NCBI RefSeq assembly: GCF_000275865.1
Contig: NZ_CM001555.1
Location: 1,261,706 to 1,325,705 of the forward strand
Length of the DNA: 64,000 nucleotides
Direction: 5' to 3'
Source: Methanofollis liminatans DSM 4140
Lineage (GTDB): Archaea; Halobacteriota; Methanomicrobia; Methanomicrobiales; Methanofollaceae
Below are positions 26,772 to 34,668 of this stretch, one piece after another. The notes under the pieces are model-generated. The model was not told the DNA's origin. It saw only the letters and a program-made list of their open reading frames with translations, and did not search any database. A program made the translations under genes and the position numbers. The stretch's first letter is position 1. Each line of letters begins with the position of its first letter.

Positions 26772-27290
26772 ATGGAGAAGTGTTTGTGTGGCAGGTGGTT
26801 CAAATCTCGGCGGGCGATGTTCGGGCATGTGGGGAGCTGCAAGGAGTATGCGGCGTTCAAGGAGTGGATGGATGGCTATAAGGCTACGAACTCCGCTGAG
26901 GAACTTCGGCGATGGAGTGAGCGGGCCGGGAAAATGGTTCCATGGGGCTGGAAGGACTATTACAACAAGTATGTCGAGATATACGGGTATAATCGGCTGG
27001 AGAAGGAAAAGAGCCGGTCGCGGGTGAAGGCCGTGCATGAGTCACACGATGCAAAAAATAGAATCAAAGATCTTGAAGCCGAAAATAATGCCCTCTACGA
27101 GGATATCAACTTCCTCTTACAGCAGATCCATGAGGAAGCTGCTGAAGTACTCCAGATGAAGCAAGAGTTGTTGCAGTCCCTCCAGCCAATACTGATCCAA
27201 CCCTATATGCAGAACGTTGCACAGATTCTTCTGCGGCATGGAGAGCGATCGAGCAGGAGAGAGGCGGAATGGAAGAAGAGAGTTTTGTGA
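26772..27290 (+). CDS. Zinc-finger-like, coiled-coil protein of unknown function
   Basis: A 172-residue product preceded by TTGGTGAACG, a usable ribosome site. The N-terminus holds a possible metal site: Cys4, Cys6, His18 and Cys23 (CLCGRWF then MFGHVGSCKEY), close to a C2HC finger. A Trp-rich stretch follows (WKDYYNKYVEIYGYN). Residues 80-150 look like a coiled coil (KNRIKDLEAENNALYED, then a Gln/Glu/Leu-rich helix). I do not recognise the family. DNA binding followed by dimerisation is plausible. It stands alone behind a perfect inverted repeat, next to an integrase remnant, so it may be a leftover of a mobile element. Confidence 0.65.
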   Translation: MEKCLCGRWFKSRRAMFGHVGSCKEYAAFKEWMDGYKATNSAEELRRWSERAGKMVPWGWKDYYNKYVEIYGYNRLEKEKSRSRVKAVHESHDAKNRIKDLEAENNALYEDINFLLQQIHEEAAEVLQMKQELLQSLQPILIQPYMQNVAQILLRHGERSSRREAEWKKRVL

Positions 27291-27388
27291 CATATGGACA
27301 ATATCAGGGAAAATTGATGATTGATGTCTAGATCCTGATCTCTTGGTTCTTACGCCATACACATTCACCTGACGCTGTTTTCCTTTAA

Positions 27389-27775
27389 GCCCATCGTCTG
27401 TGGAGGTGTATCAGGGAACCAGATCTTGAAGAAATAGCTCGCCGGACCGGCATCACCAAATGGGTCACCCCGCACCTCCTCTGCTACTCCCGGATCACCC
27501 ACCTCACCGGCCTTGACATCGACCGCGAGATCCTCGGCCACTACAGCGTCACCATCACCGCGGCCGACAGTGGACTCGAACCCAGGGCGTGCCTCAGGTG
27601 CCACACCATCAACGCGCCGACCGCCCGCTACTGCACCACCTGCCACCGCGCCCTCACCGGCGAGAGCATCGCCACCATCGAGGAGATCGAGGCCGATCTC
27701 ACCGCCCACCCGCAGATCTTCTGGGCGATGGTCGAGGAGATGAACAACGAGAAGAAACGGAAAGGTGAGATTTAA
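27389..27775 (+). pseudogene. Integrase (tyrosine recombinase) C-terminal remnant with zinc ribbon
   Basis: The frame from 27389 to the stop at 27775 has no start codon near its beginning and reads as the end of an archaeal phage-type integrase. VTPHLLCYSRITHLTGLD corresponds to the catalytic His-x-x-Arg region, degraded here, and LGHYSVTIT to the box before the active Tyr. The last part is a zinc ribbon, CLRCHTINAPTARYCTTCHRAL, common in archaeal integrases. The N-terminal half of the enzyme is missing. It marks an old integration event beside the PARIS-like genes. Confidence 0.75.
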
Positions 27776-27873
27776 ACTCTTTTTTAGTCAACCAATGGAA
27801 TACTAGGCCATTATTTTTTAAATTATGGCATAAAATTAGATACATTTAATATTCCTGGAATGAATTATGAGAT

Positions 27874-29466
27874 ATGGACCCCTTGACCCTGGACCAGATC
27901 GATGTTTACGGACTCTTCACGCCTGATACAAATTATACAGAAATCAAATTGAACGATCCGGAACGGACCACAATCATCCACGGCATCAATGGGTGTGGCA
28001 AGACCACTCTTATGAAAATGCTCTATGGATTTTTTACAGGGGATTACAATATTTTCAAAAAAACAAGATTTAACAGTTTCCACTTGCAATTTAGTGATGG
28101 AACCACCATTCGGATTTATTCTCACTTTTTTTATCTGATACGGCAATCACTTGAGGATAATTCCTATGATAAGTTCTTAAATTCCTTTGAAGAATACATG
28201 GATAATAATAGTGCCATTTTTTTAGAATATATAAACAACATGAATCTTAAAAACTACGAAATATTCGTAATAACTCCTGAGGGTATCAAGATTCTTATAC
28301 CGGATTATGTAAATTCATCAAATAATGAAGAGATCAAATCAAAAATCAGAGAATATGAAGATGCACTCTTCGAGAGATCCAAACATGATACAGATCCAAT
28401 GAACATGTCCGAGGCATTTAGCTCATTAAATATTAAATTAACATATGATAAATACTTAAAAAAGAACAAATTAAACCCAAATCCGTTTGAACCTGATATT
28501 TACCCACATTCTTTCTCTGATGAACCTGATCCTCTGAAAAACATTCGGGATAAAATAACTGTATTTTTTATTCAAACACAACGGTTAGTTCATTTTGGTG
28601 ATGATCCGTCGGAAGGAAAATCAGCAATTGATGAATGCGTCGATGATTATAACTCGATATTGGACAATGCCACAAACATAACACAAAAAATGGCAGAATA
28701 TAGTGCATTAAGTTTCCCTGATCGATTGATTACAAAGTTTAATGCCCTAGAACGAAGTGAATATCCAACCATACTCGAATTAGAGGAAAAAATCAATTTA
28801 TTAAACGAAGAAGTGGATGAACTCTCCTCCCATGGGATTGTACTTGACTTAAAACTCGATAAAAGGTTTGAAAATACAATCGAAGAGCCCGACACAGAAA
28901 TGGACTATTATGGAGAGTCATATTTGCTTTGTTCGGACAGATTGATAAATCCAATTTCAAGACCTATAATAGATCTTGCACTGGACGATGCATTAGACAA
29001 TGTGCGTTACTTTGTTCCGTTGTTGTACAGTAAGAACTATCTTGATTACCTAATTGAAGAATTTAAGACATCCAATATTTTTTTACAAAAGAACATGGGT
29101 CCAAAGGTATTCAATGAGAGAACAAGGTTAGAGTCAAACACCTTCAAGGTGCTGTCATCTGGAGAACAGAATTTACTTAAGATATTTTTTGAACTACTGT
29201 TTAAACCACTTACTGTCTTTTATGGGAAATTATTAGAAGGATCATTCGAACACATTAGTTGTAAGCTAAATTTACTTTTTCTTATTGATGAACCAGAATT
29301 ATCTCTTCACATCACATGGCAAAATAAATTGTTGGAGGAGATGCTGAAAGTTCAAAAAAATAGCGTATTGACAACAAATTCAATATTGATCGCAACACAC
29401 TCTCCCGACTTCATCAACGACCGATGGGATCTGACCTACTCAATGAACCCTTCAGGTCGTGATTAA
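27874..29466 (+). CDS. ariA: AriA-like ABC-type ATPase of a PARIS system
   Basis: A 530-residue ATPase with Walker A (GINGCGKTTLMKML, about residues 45-58), an ABC signature (LSSGEQNLLKIFFELL, about 427), Walker B (FLIDEPELSLHITWQ, about 470) and an H-loop (IATHSPDF). In PARIS, AriA assembles a hexameric scaffold that holds the AriB nuclease until a phage anti-restriction protein is sensed. The call rests on the downstream DUF4435 gene, which overlaps or abuts it; other ATPase-TOPRIM systems such as Septu- or OLD-like ones are the alternatives. The gene is clearly more AT-rich than its neighbours, a sign of transfer. No Shine-Dalgarno site is obvious. Confidence 0.72.
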   Translation: MDPLTLDQIDVYGLFTPDTNYTEIKLNDPERTTIIHGINGCGKTTLMKMLYGFFTGDYNIFKKTRFNSFHLQFSDGTTIRIYSHFFYLIRQSLEDNSYDKFLNSFEEYMDNNSAIFLEYINNMNLKNYEIFVITPEGIKILIPDYVNSSNNEEIKSKIREYEDALFERSKHDTDPMNMSEAFSSLNIKLTYDKYLKKNKLNPNPFEPDIYPHSFSDEPDPLKNIRDKITVFFIQTQRLVHFGDDPSEGKSAIDECVDDYNSILDNATNITQKMAEYSALSFPDRLITKFNALERSEYPTILELEEKINLLNEEVDELSSHGIVLDLKLDKRFENTIEEPDTEMDYYGESYLLCSDRLINPISRPIIDLALDDALDNVRYFVPLLYSKNYLDYLIEEFKTSNIFLQKNMGPKVFNERTRLESNTFKVLSSGEQNLLKIFFELLFKPLTVFYGKLLEGSFEHISCKLNLLFLIDEPELSLHITWQNKLLEEMLKVQKNSVLTTNSILIATHSPDFINDRWDLTYSMNPSGRD

Positions 29467-29467
29467 T

Positions 29468-30391
29468 GTGGCGGAAGACCAGATGAGAGAGCATATCACA
29501 CCCAAAAGAATTTGTAACAAGGTCAGAATGTTCGACGCCGCAAAAAAGTCCAGATGGTCGTACTTGCTGCTGGAAGGGGATAGCGACACCATTCTCTTCA
29601 ATAAGATCGTTGAAGAGAACTCCTGTGAAATCATCGTCGCGCATGGAAAATCGAAAATCATTGAGTCAATAAATGAACTGAATGGCGATCAGCATTATAG
29701 ATCCCGGGTCGTGGGAATTGTCGACAAGGATTTCGACCCGCTTGTGGATAACCCAAAGTATGATAAAAACATTATATTGCTCGATACACACGACATTGAA
29801 ACACTGGTAATAACTTCCCCGTCTTTTTATTCATTTGTCGAAAAATATGTTGACAGAGAAAAATTAGCCCAGTTTGAGAGAAAAACAGGCATGGGTTTGT
29901 TAGAGACTCTGCTCAGGTCTGCATACCTTATCGGGACAGTGCGTTGTTATAATGAACGAAAGAGATGGGCATTGAATTTTAAAGACTTGGTGTTTTCTCC
30001 ATTTACCGACAAAAAATCATTAGTCCTTGATTTTTCAGGACTGCTTGAGATTATCGAAGCTGTTACAGACCAGGACGAAGACGTTCTGGAATATAAACTG
30101 GAGACGATCAGAGAAAGGAAAGATCGGTTTATCGAGATCTGCGATAAATTCACATGCCCCAGTATAATGTGTAACGGACATGATATAGTAAAGATATTAA
30201 AGATCGGTCTCGACGAAATTTTTGGATCTGAGGAATCCAAAAAGCTCCGTAAGGGAAATAGCATCGAAAGGGCAATTATCGAGATGTACGACCCCAAATT
30301 GTTCTGCGATACAAATGTCTATAGATCTGTGAGAGAATGGGAGAAAAATACAGAACAACAGATATTCAAAGATCCTATCTCTTCAACATAA
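29468..30391 (+). CDS. ariB: AriB-like DUF4435 TOPRIM nuclease of a PARIS system
   Basis: A product of about 307 residues with the DUF4435/TOPRIM pattern: the catalytic glutamate in YLLLEGDSDTILF (about residue 36) and the DxD pair in VGIVDKDFDPL (about 83), then a DTHDIETLV block. In PARIS, released AriB cleaves host tRNA and halts growth. The start is uncertain: GTG at 29459, GTG at 29468 (AGGT ten bases upstream, chosen) or ATG at 29483. AriA ends at 29466. A palindrome and T-run follow the stop. Confidence 0.72.
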   Translation: MAEDQMREHITPKRICNKVRMFDAAKKSRWSYLLLEGDSDTILFNKIVEENSCEIIVAHGKSKIIESINELNGDQHYRSRVVGIVDKDFDPLVDNPKYDKNIILLDTHDIETLVITSPSFYSFVEKYVDREKLAQFERKTGMGLLETLLRSAYLIGTVRCYNERKRWALNFKDLVFSPFTDKKSLVLDFSGLLEIIEAVTDQDEDVLEYKLETIRERKDRFIEICDKFTCPSIMCNGHDIVKILKIGLDEIFGSEESKKLRKGNSIERAIIEMYDPKLFCDTNVYRSVREWEKNTEQQIFKDPISST

Positions 30392-30395
30392 GCAC

Positions 30396-30411
30396 ATTGA
30401 TCAATTTTTTT
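30396..30411 (+). terminator. Palindrome plus T-run after ariB
   Basis: ATTGATCAAT at 30396-30405 runs straight into a T tract ending at 30411, just after the ariB stop. An oligo-T tract suits archaeal termination. Confidence 0.45.
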
Positions 30412-30606
30412 AAATCACATAAGCACGAAAGGCCATCTCTCATTGCCTGATGCCATTAATATTCTCCGCATTCACGCCCTCCATTCTCCATAATATTAGA
30501 GAGATTGTTGTACAAATAGAGGTAAGATCTCAACGAAAAGAAAAGGAAAGGTGAAATCTGAAAAAACACATTCAAAACACCAACTTTTCATTTATAACCC
30601 CAAACC

Positions 30607-30702
30607 GGCTCTGTAGAAATGCTTCCCACAACCCCCAGATATTGCCTGATCATCGATGGAGGAAAGTGGCATGAACCCTAAAAGGAGGTTTTCAACAGAG
30701 CC
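30607..30702. mobile_element. 96-bp miniature inverted-repeat element with perfect 8-bp duplication
   Basis: The segment begins GGCTCTGTAGAA and ends TTCAACAGAGCC, an inverted repeat with one mismatch. It is flanked on both sides by the direct repeat CCCAAACC (30599-30606 and 30703-30710), an exact 8-bp target duplication. It codes for nothing. The ends match those of the 303-bp element at 7513 apart from two bases. The 8-bp duplication and end sequence resemble the IS6 family; the mobilising transposase is not in the window. Confidence 0.82.
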
Positions 30703-30814
30703 CCCAAACCATTCATCTCTTTTTCGAGGGCTGCCAGGCCGTCACCCCCCCACCACCCGCTGCCATGGACGGCAGCATTTGTTTTCAGCGAACCCAGTCG
30801 GGCACCCTCACTGC

Positions 30815-30828
30815 GGAGGCAGACCTCC
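30815..30828 (+). promoter_or_regulatory. Hairpin sequestering a Shine-Dalgarno site
   Basis: GGAGG (30815-30819) and CCTCC (30824-30828) form a perfect 5-bp stem with a 4-base loop, ending on the base before the ATG at 30829. The stem covers the ribosome site of the tiny gene, so translation could be gated by its opening. Confidence 0.5.
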
Positions 30829-30972
30829 ATGAAAAACGGACCACGAAAAGTCAGACCGGAAGACATCGACGCCTTTGAGGAACGGTCGCCGTTCTACCGG
30901 GGCATCGGGAAACGAATGGTTGAACACGGCATCTGGGAAATCGTCGCGGAGGAGAAGAGATGCAGGGCATAG
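30829..30972 (+). CDS. 47-residue basic protein of unknown function
   Basis: A short gene with a strong Shine-Dalgarno site (GGAGG, nine bases before the ATG) that is hidden in a hairpin. The product is charged and starts MKNGPRKVRPEDIDAFEER, with YRGIGKRMVEHGIWEIV in the middle. It overlaps the next gene by 13 bases, so the pair is probably co-translated. I recognise no family. The size and coupling fit a toxin-antitoxin-like or phage-derived pair, but nothing shows that directly. Confidence 0.5.
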   Translation: MKNGPRKVRPEDIDAFEERSPFYRGIGKRMVEHGIWEIVAEEKRCRA

Positions 30973-31187
30973 ATGGCAGCCAGGACGAACATGGTTACCG
31001 CACCAACCGCTGGAACTCCATATCTTCAACCCTGATTATGACTCTTCTCAATTTCTCCCGGCGGGATGGCTTTAGGGACAGTGTCCGGGCGGAGCGGTCG
31101 GACGTTGCGACCGAGGCCGGGATCTATATGGCGATCAGGGGGTTCAATGTCCTCCTGTGCGTGTATGACGGGGCAGTCCACAGTTAA
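30960..31187 (+). CDS. 75-residue protein of unknown function
   Basis: It starts within the previous gene behind GGAGGAGA, a good ribosome site. The product is mixed hydrophilic, with MTLLNFSRRDGFRDSVRAER in the middle and AGIYMAIRGFNVLLCVYDGA near the end, possibly a short beta-hairpin. No domain is recognised. It pairs with the 47-residue protein; no third member is visible. Confidence 0.5.
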   Translation: MQGIDGSQDEHGYRTNRWNSISSTLIMTLLNFSRRDGFRDSVRAERSDVATEAGIYMAIRGFNVLLCVYDGAVHS

Positions 31188-31500
31188 ACTGCTGTGTCAA
31201 AAGAAAGAATCACAAGCATCTACATAAAAAAAGCGACGACACAAAAATAGTACGAAAGGGTTCAGTCTCACTGGACAATTATATCACTTTTTACTGACCG
31301 TGATGCAGCCATCGTAGCACAAACCTTGTAAGGGGGATTCTGCTCCAAGTTGAGCGTGAGCCTGATGTCTTAGATGCCGTTTTGCCGTGCAGACATGGAT
31401 GGAGTGCTGCTCCTCCAGGGAATCCTCGTCCCTGAATTCTTGGAAATATAGAGCCCTTAGTCATCAAAATATTCAGGTGGGATTATTTTCAAACTGGCTC
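31188..31500. other. Gene-free convergent region
   Basis: Between the plus-strand tiny genes and the minus-strand gene at 31501. I see no gene, repeat or RNA here. Confidence 0.4.
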
Positions 31501-31905
31501 CTAATGATATTCAGAAGGTAAGATCTTCTTTGAATATTGTATTCCGCCGTCTGTGAGTTCCCATATTCCTTTAGGTGAATTCGTGCTTAACAGGTCTTTA
31601 TCCACCATGTGTTTTCTGGACCAATCGATGTGGTGCACCATTCTGGGAATTCCCCGCCCATCTTTATTGGTATTTACCCGTGTGTAATCTTCTGGAACAG
31701 TTGAATTACTTAATTCCATTAAATCAGTAATTCGAGTTATTGCAGTTTCCCGTTTTAATTTTCTGTGGTTTTCTCCAAATATATATATCGTAATTGCTAT
31801 TAGTTTAACGTATTCCTTCTGTTTTATCCCTCCAAATTCTCCTTTTTCAAATGTCTCACATAGATCTCCATATAGTTTTTTCATTTCTTCAATTTTTTTA
31901 TCCAT
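31501..31905 (-). CDS. Small protein with Mrr N-terminal-like winged helix
   Basis: The 134-residue product has a helical N-terminus (MDKKIEEMKKLYGDLCETF). Its C-terminal half (MVHHIDWSRKHMVDKDLL then NSPKGIWELTDGG) closely resembles the winged-helix Mrr_N domain that precedes the nuclease in Mrr-type restriction enzymes. There is no nuclease domain, so it could be a DNA-binding regulator or half of a split system. GAGG lies seven bases before the start. The gene is AT-rich and stands 320 bases beyond the TBP gene, with its own A/T-rich upstream region. Confidence 0.65.
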   Translation of the reverse strand: MDKKIEEMKKLYGDLCETFEKGEFGGIKQKEYVKLIAITIYIFGENHRKLKRETAITRITDLMELSNSTVPEDYTRVNTNKDGRGIPRMVHHIDWSRKHMVDKDLLSTNSPKGIWELTDGGIQYSKKILPSEYH

Positions 31906-32224
31906 CTCTGTCCTCTGTCGTCAGCAGTTCAAAGACCATACTGGGGTTCTAGATATCAAATCTACTTATATGGTGGTTTTTTTACTATTAATAGACATTT
32001 AAATTGATATATCGACATAATTTTGGTATATATTGGTTTTATCTGTATAACGTTGCCATACAACTGTCGATATCTCCTTCTTGATTTCATAGGGATGGGC
32101 GGAACCGGGGACGGGTGCTGGACTTGATGGGGTTTGTGGTGTCCGGTTCCTCGAGGACGCAAATAATTGATACCAACGGCGAGTGCGGGGAAGAAAAGAG
32201 AGATGCAATGACACCCTTCCGGTG
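31906..32224. other. A/T-rich promoter region
   Basis: Very A/T-rich with several TATA-like stretches and a short palindrome CTATTAATAG at 31985-31994. It probably holds the promoter of the winged-helix gene and the end of the BREX transcript. No gene was seen. Confidence 0.4.
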
Positions 32225-32743
32225 CTATGCGATCGCCCTGATAGTCTCCCTCAGTCTGGACGCGAACACCTCCATCGAATCCAGATCTTTGAACCCGGCA
32301 AGGACCACCTTCCCCGAAGAGAAAATCAGGGCGGTCCCCTTCTCCCCACGATAGATCACGCCCGGGAACTGCTCTGGCTCGTACTCCACGTGCTCCATCT
32401 GGAGGGCGACGACGAGGTGGGTCAGGGGAACCTTCATCCCTATATCGTCCATGCCGACGATGTTCTGAACCCGAGGCGGCGAGACGTGGGTGGGGTCGAT
32501 GATTGGGGAGAGGAGGGCGAGGAACTTCTGATAGGAATGATCGACATCATCAAGGGACTTCAGGCCGTAGATGATATATTTCCCACTCCGGTAGACCGTA
32601 GCCTTGCCGGTGGAGAGGAGGATGTAGGCACCGTGGTAGATCTCAGGATCGTACCTGTAGGTCTCCGGCCCGAGTTCTGGCAACCTCTGGAAGGGGACAG
32701 GCTGGCGGAGGTCGCCTGAACAGACGATATTGACGATCTTCAT
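32225..32743 (-). CDS. Divergent TATA-binding protein paralogue
   Basis: The 172-residue product is a full two-repeat TBP saddle. Repeat 2 (from about residue 90) is canonical: VQNIVGMDDIG, then EYEPEQFPGVIYRGEKGTAL, then IFSSGKVVLAGFKDLD. Repeat 1 has the same frame (IVNIVCSGDL, YDPEIYHGAYILLSTGKATV, YRSGKYIIYGLKSLD), but the two phenylalanines that kink DNA (EQF and LIF in ordinary TBPs) are tyrosines here (EIY and TVY). The acidic tail common in archaeal TBPs is absent. A housekeeping TBP would not be expected inside a defence operon, 20 bases behind a DUF365 gene, so this is likely an accessory TBP. It may drive transcription of the island or displace the host TBP; both are inference. Confidence 0.85.
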   Translation of the reverse strand: MKIVNIVCSGDLRQPVPFQRLPELGPETYRYDPEIYHGAYILLSTGKATVYRSGKYIIYGLKSLDDVDHSYQKFLALLSPIIDPTHVSPPRVQNIVGMDDIGMKVPLTHLVVALQMEHVEYEPEQFPGVIYRGEKGTALIFSSGKVVLAGFKDLDSMEVFASRLRETIRAIA

Positions 32744-32763
32744 TTGAGGAGAAAGAGTGGGTG

Positions 32764-33192
32764 CTATTCCCTCAGATACTTTCCGCCGACCGGAACAAAC
32801 CGGTCAGGTTTCTGTATTGTTTTATAGTGGCGGATCGCTTCGAGTTCTAGGGCAATCCAGGCTTTCTTTTTACCATCCCCCTTCCTGACCCGAACGCCCT
32901 GCCAGCGCTCTTGGTTTTGGACGTAGGCCTTCACCTCCTCCTGCGTCAGGAAGATCGCGTCGCCAAAGGTTTCAAAGAAGGTGAGAGGATCGTCGGTGAT
33001 GATGACCCCCTTTATCCTTGCCTCGCCGACATAGCCGGTGTCCTCGTGGGACTGGTAGAAGACCAACTTCATGCCGGGTTTGAGTTCCTTGAAGACGGTG
33101 GCCGGTTTGATGAAGACGGTCTTGCCCTCGTCGAAGAAGCGGGTCATGTAGGTTTTTGGTATGGGGAAGGTGACGCCAGTGATCGCTGTCAT
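32764..33192 (-). CDS. DUF365 (PUA/EVE-like) protein
   Basis: The 142-residue product matches archaeal DUF365: FPIPKTYMTRFFDEGKTVFI at the start, then LKPGMKLVFYQSHEDTGYVG, a GEARI strand and RYKTIQKP-like end (HYKTIQKPDRFVPVGGKY). The family has a PUA/ASCH-like fold and may bind modified nucleic acid. It lies in the tail of the BREX operon, 65 bases behind the DUF91 gene. The ribosome site is weak (GAGAGAG). Confidence 0.7.
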   Translation of the reverse strand: MTAITGVTFPIPKTYMTRFFDEGKTVFIKPATVFKELKPGMKLVFYQSHEDTGYVGEARIKGVIITDDPLTFFETFGDAIFLTQEEVKAYVQNQERWQGVRVRKGDGKKKAWIALELEAIRHYKTIQKPDRFVPVGGKYLRE

Positions 33193-33257
33193 ATGCTCTC
33201 TCTTTTCCTGCTTATTGAGATAAATGTGGTGTTTGTCGGGGCGGGATGTTCCAGCCC

Positions 33258-34172
33258 TCAGTTTTCCTCATAACTCCGCAAGATGAGGGGCCTGGCCCTC
33301 TCCAGGTCGTCATCAGACCGGATCACAATCTCCAGGTCGCCGGTTCCCCAGTGACCGATCTTCCTCACGTCGCGGGTGAATCCTTCTTCGAGGGCAACCG
33401 TGTCGGGGTCGAGGCGGAGGTAGAGGAGCATGAGGCCGGACTGTGGGCGTATCTCGACACTGGTGAAGTTTTTGATCCGCCGAAAGGCCGCATACAGTTT
33501 GGTGACCTTCACCTGGACGTCGTCGCCAAGGGCGAGGCAGAACGCCTTGAGGGCTTCGTAGCGGTCGTGCAGATCGGTGTCTGAGAAGGCAAGCGATTCG
33601 CTGAAGGTCTTCGCCGCCGATTTTTTGCCGGGAGAGGAGGGTGCAGGGGCGGCGGTGTCGCCGTTTTGGGACGTTACGTTCACCAGGTCGAGAAGGAGGA
33701 GGGAACGGTCGAACTGTCGGTAGCGGATCAACTCTACGTTCCGGTTGATCTGCTGGACGGCGTAGATGTCATATTTCGTGAAGTCGCCAGCGATGCAGAG
33801 GAGCCTTGGCCCAGACCAGTCGATAATCTCGTCGGCCCTCGTGCCAATTTTTTTGAGGTAGAGGAGTTCGAACTCGGCCTTGTGGTCGAGGAGCCAGTCG
33901 AGGTAGTAGAGCCCCTGGTTGATGACGTTCTCGTTGAGCGCCCGCTTGTATTCGATGATGACCGGGAAACCGTTCTCGTCGATGCCGAGTGTGTCGATCC
34001 GGCCGCCGTGGGTTTTGCCGGTGACGTATTCGCTGGCCAGGAAGGTGACGCCCAGGAGGGGTTCGAGGTTCTGCTCCATGTAGGTCTGGAGGGATTTTTC
34101 CAGGGCGACGGAGGTTCCTTTGAGTTCTTCTGCCTGCGGGCCATCGATGCGGAAGATGCGGATGTCGCCCAT
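33258..34172 (-). CDS. DUF91/NucS-like nuclease domain fused to DUF5655
   Basis: The 304-residue protein has a PD-(D/E)XK core near residues 56-76, GRIDTLGIDENGFPVIIEYK, the D...ExK pattern of the DUF91/NucS group. From about residue 205 it carries a DUF5655 domain (AFRRIKNFTSVEIRPQSGL and LYLRLDPD). A Ser/Ala/Pro linker separates the two. Proteins of this pattern are common in archaeal and bacterial defence islands; whether the nuclease cuts DNA is not known. It starts four bases after the EVE stop. Confidence 0.75.
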   Translation of the reverse strand: MGDIRIFRIDGPQAEELKGTSVALEKSLQTYMEQNLEPLLGVTFLASEYVTGKTHGGRIDTLGIDENGFPVIIEYKRALNENVINQGLYYLDWLLDHKAEFELLYLKKIGTRADEIIDWSGPRLLCIAGDFTKYDIYAVQQINRNVELIRYRQFDRSLLLLDLVNVTSQNGDTAAPAPSSPGKKSAAKTFSESLAFSDTDLHDRYEALKAFCLALGDDVQVKVTKLYAAFRRIKNFTSVEIRPQSGLMLLYLRLDPDTVALEEGFTRDVRKIGHWGTGDLEIVIRSDDDLERARPLILRSYEEN

Positions 34173-34176
34173 CTGA

Positions 34177-34629
34177 TCAGTCCCTGTGGGTCTCTGCTGC
34201 CTTCATAATATATTCATAATCCTCTTTTGGGATCTCCCGCATCGCAACCCTGATGTGACCGGTCCACATGGTCTTATTTTTGATAAACATCAGTCTGGGT
34301 ATCAGGGGCTTGAATTCGACGGGCTCGGTGAAGATTTTGATGGGCTGGAGTTTGACTCGGTAGGGGAAGATCTCGTCGCCCATGCTTTCTGGCGTGATAA
34401 AGACGGGCTTGTGGTCTTCGTACCCCTCCGAGACGATCTCATAGGCTCCCACAACTGCTGAGGGAAGGACCGTATCCCCCTCCTTTTTCTGAGCGACATA
34501 GATGACGATCGCATCGCCGATCTTTACGCGCTGGATGATCGCTTTGTTCCGTTTTGGTATCCCCCAGATGTTCTTTTTCCGGATTATCTCCCAGTTGTCG
34601 CGGTTGGAAGAGGCGAACCAGTAGGTCAT
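34177..34629 (-). CDS. EVE-domain protein
   Basis: The 150-residue product matches the EVE fold: YWFASSNRDNWEIIRKKNIW, KRVKIGD-like (RVKIGDAIVIYVAQ), AVVGAYEIVSEGY, IPRLMFIKNKTMWTGHIR. EVE domains read modified cytosine or other altered bases. It is encoded between brxL and the DUF91 nuclease, so it could direct that nuclease to modified phage DNA. No Shine-Dalgarno site was seen before its ATG. Confidence 0.82.
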   Translation of the reverse strand: MTYWFASSNRDNWEIIRKKNIWGIPKRNKAIIQRVKIGDAIVIYVAQKKEGDTVLPSAVVGAYEIVSEGYEDHKPVFITPESMGDEIFPYRVKLQPIKIFTEPVEFKPLIPRLMFIKNKTMWTGHIRVAMREIPKEDYEYIMKAAETHRD

Positions 34630-34668
34630 GATTGATTCATATGCAGAACATGAAGAAAAATAGTGGTG

